From positions 1 through 6,639 of the forward strand of contig JAFNYG010000005.1 in the NCBI GenBank assembly GCA_017383325.1: 6,639 bases of DNA, in the 5' to 3' direction. The number at the start of each line of letters is the position of its first letter. Positions within the stretch are counted from its first letter, which is position 1. This document shows positions 5,754 to 6,639 of this stretch, in pieces. The notes under the pieces were generated by a model, which was not told the DNA's origin, ran no database searches, and worked only from the letters and a program-made list of their open reading frames with translations. The translations under genes were made by a program, and so were the position numbers. This DNA comes from Alphaproteobacteria bacterium. Its GTDB lineage: Bacteria > Pseudomonadota > Alphaproteobacteria > Rs-D84.

Positions 5754-6185
5754 ATGGCAAAGAAAGAAGTTAAGGGATTGGTCAAGTTGGTCGTCCCTGC
5801 AAAGCAGGCAAATCCTGCGCCACCAATTGGTCCGGCGTTGGGTGCGGCCGGTGTAAACATCGCAGAATTCTGCAAACAGTTTAACGACAAAACATCTGAT
5901 AAAGAACCTGGAATGCCAATTCCATGTATTATCACTGTTTATACAGATCGCAGTTTCGAATTCATTATGAAATTGCCACCTGTGTCATATTATATTAAAA
6001 AGGCGTTGAAACTGAAAATCGGTTCTCATAAACCGGGTCGCGACTTTGTTGGCACAATTTCCAAGGCTCAAATCAAAGAAATTGCCGAAGCGAAAATGCC
6101 AGACTTGAACTGCTCTACCATTGAATCCGCTATGAACATTGTTGCGGGTCAGTGCCGTTCTATGGGCGTAAAGGTGGAGGAATAA
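5754..6185 (+). CDS. rplK: 50S ribosomal protein L11
   Basis: A 143-aa protein of typical length. L11 binds 23S rRNA in the GTPase-associated centre at the L7/L12 stalk base and is needed for factor-dependent steps. Seen: an N-terminal domain with [20 protein letters not shown] (residues 11-30) and the switch-helix prolines, then [10 protein letters not shown]. The C-terminal RNA-binding domain starts near 75, with [27 protein letters not shown] and the end [14 protein letters not shown]. The SD GGAG (5744-5747) is six bases before the ATG. Stop is TAA. It precedes rplA by four bases. Cys40, Cys58, Cys120 and Cys134 are unremarkable apart from being somewhat more numerous than usual. Confidence 0.98.
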   Translation: MAKKEVKGLVKLVVPAKQANPAPPIGPALGAAGVNIAEFCKQFNDKTSDKEPGMPIPCIITVYTDRSFEFIMKLPPVSYYIKKALKLKIGSHKPGRDFVGTISKAQIKEIAEAKMPDLNCSTIESAMNIVAGQCRSMGVKVEE

Positions 6186-6189
6186 TATC

Positions 6190-6639
6190 ATGAAACTGAC
6201 AAAGAAACAGCAGACTTGGAAGAATTTGGACACAGACAAAGTGTACGCTTTGGCTGACGCGATTGAAGCTTTGCGCGAATATACATCCAAGAAATTTGAT
6301 GAAACATTGGAAATCGCTATCCGTTTGGGTATCGATGTGACCAAGGCAGACCAGAACATTCGTGGCATGTTGTCTTTGCCAAACGGCACAGGTAAAACAG
6401 TTCGCGTTGCAGTATTTACTGAAAATTCTGCGGACGAAGCAAAACAGGCAGGTGCTGATGTTGTTGGTGGTACAGAATTGATTGATTCTGTTGCGGCTGG
6501 CAATATTAATTTTGACCGTGTAATTGCGACACCTGACATGATGCCAAAAATGTCAAAAATCGCACGTGTTTTGGGACCTAAGGGCCTGATGCCGAACCCA
6601 AAATTGGGTACTGTCACAAACAACGTAGCAGAAGCGGTT
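6190..6639 (+). CDS. rplA: 50S ribosomal protein L1, 3' end cut by window
   Basis: The first 150 codons of a protein that is usually about 230 aa; it stays open to the window end. L1 binds 23S rRNA at the mobile L1 stalk by the E site and represses its own rplK-rplA mRNA. Seen: a start MKLTKKQQTWKNL, then FDETLEIAIRLGIDVTKADQ (near 36-55), RGMLSLPNGTGK and GADVVGG. The signature GPKGLMPNPKLGTVT lies near 129-143. The SD GGAGG (6176-6180) lies inside the last codons of rplK, nine bases before the ATG, so the two genes are probably translationally coupled. No internal TGA is present. Confidence 0.97.
   Translation, partial: MKLTKKQQTWKNLDTDKVYALADAIEALREYTSKKFDETLEIAIRLGIDVTKADQNIRGMLSLPNGTGKTVRVAVFTENSADEAKQAGADVVGGTELIDSVAAGNINFDRVIATPDMMPKMSKIARVLGPKGLMPNPKLGTVTNNVAEAV

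Noticed and set aside
5985..6623. 212-aa ORF on the - strand
   Set aside because: It lies opposite rplK and rplA, which have clear family motifs and SD sites; no domain is recognisable in the antisense product.
1..6639. Full UGA-to-Trp genetic code (code 4) for this genome
   Set aside because: All ~20 Trp codons in confident genes are TGG, and the tRNA has a CCA anticodon. One TGA cannot establish recoding, so it is kept only as a hypothesis.

Overview
The window reads as chromosomal DNA of a low-to-medium GC, uncultured-type alphaproteobacterium. The run tRNA-Trp, secE, nusG, rplK, rplA on the + strand is the usual alphaproteobacterial start of the ribosomal/RNA polymerase cluster. Divergent from it lie type IV secretion (T4SS) core genes in the order virB8-virB9-virB10 on the - strand. 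All codons checked in the real genes fit the standard code, with Trp as TGG, apart from one suspicious TGA described below. No species can be named from sequence alone.

Positions 1-4575 (- strand) hold three T4SS inner/outer-membrane core genes. virB8 has one membrane segment and an NPLG motif. virB9 has a signal peptide, a VirB9/CagX body and an unusual C-terminal SPOR-like domain. virB10 has one membrane segment, an Ig-like (ASH/HYDIN-type) periplasmic domain, a proline-rich linker, a TrbI/VirB10 channel domain and a Cys-rich C-terminal extension. Shine-Dalgarno (SD) positions favour shorter starts for virB8 (GTG, 4575) and virB9 (ATG, 3884) than the longest ORFs. The virB10 frame meets a TGA at 231-233 but stays open in the same frame for 76 more codons to the window edge, and that stretch continues the Cys-rich composition.

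Positions 4576-4788 are a divergent intergenic region with one candidate promoter for each side. Positions 4789-4862 encode tRNA-Trp(CCA). Its anticodon stem has only four pairs (U27 faces C43) and its D stem carries U11-A24. Both traits are linked in other systems to tRNA-Trp reading UGA.

Positions 4906-6639 hold secE, nusG, rplK and the first 150 codons of rplA. A strong hairpin sits just upstream of rplK and may be an L1 autoregulation site.

The most interesting thread is the coincidence of an apparently read-through TGA in virB10, a tRNA-Trp(CCA) with a short anticodon stem, and no other gene in the window ending in TGA. This may indicate UGA read-through or an early UGA-to-Trp recoding. 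A simple nonsense mutation or a sequencing error beside a G7 tract is at least as likely on present evidence.
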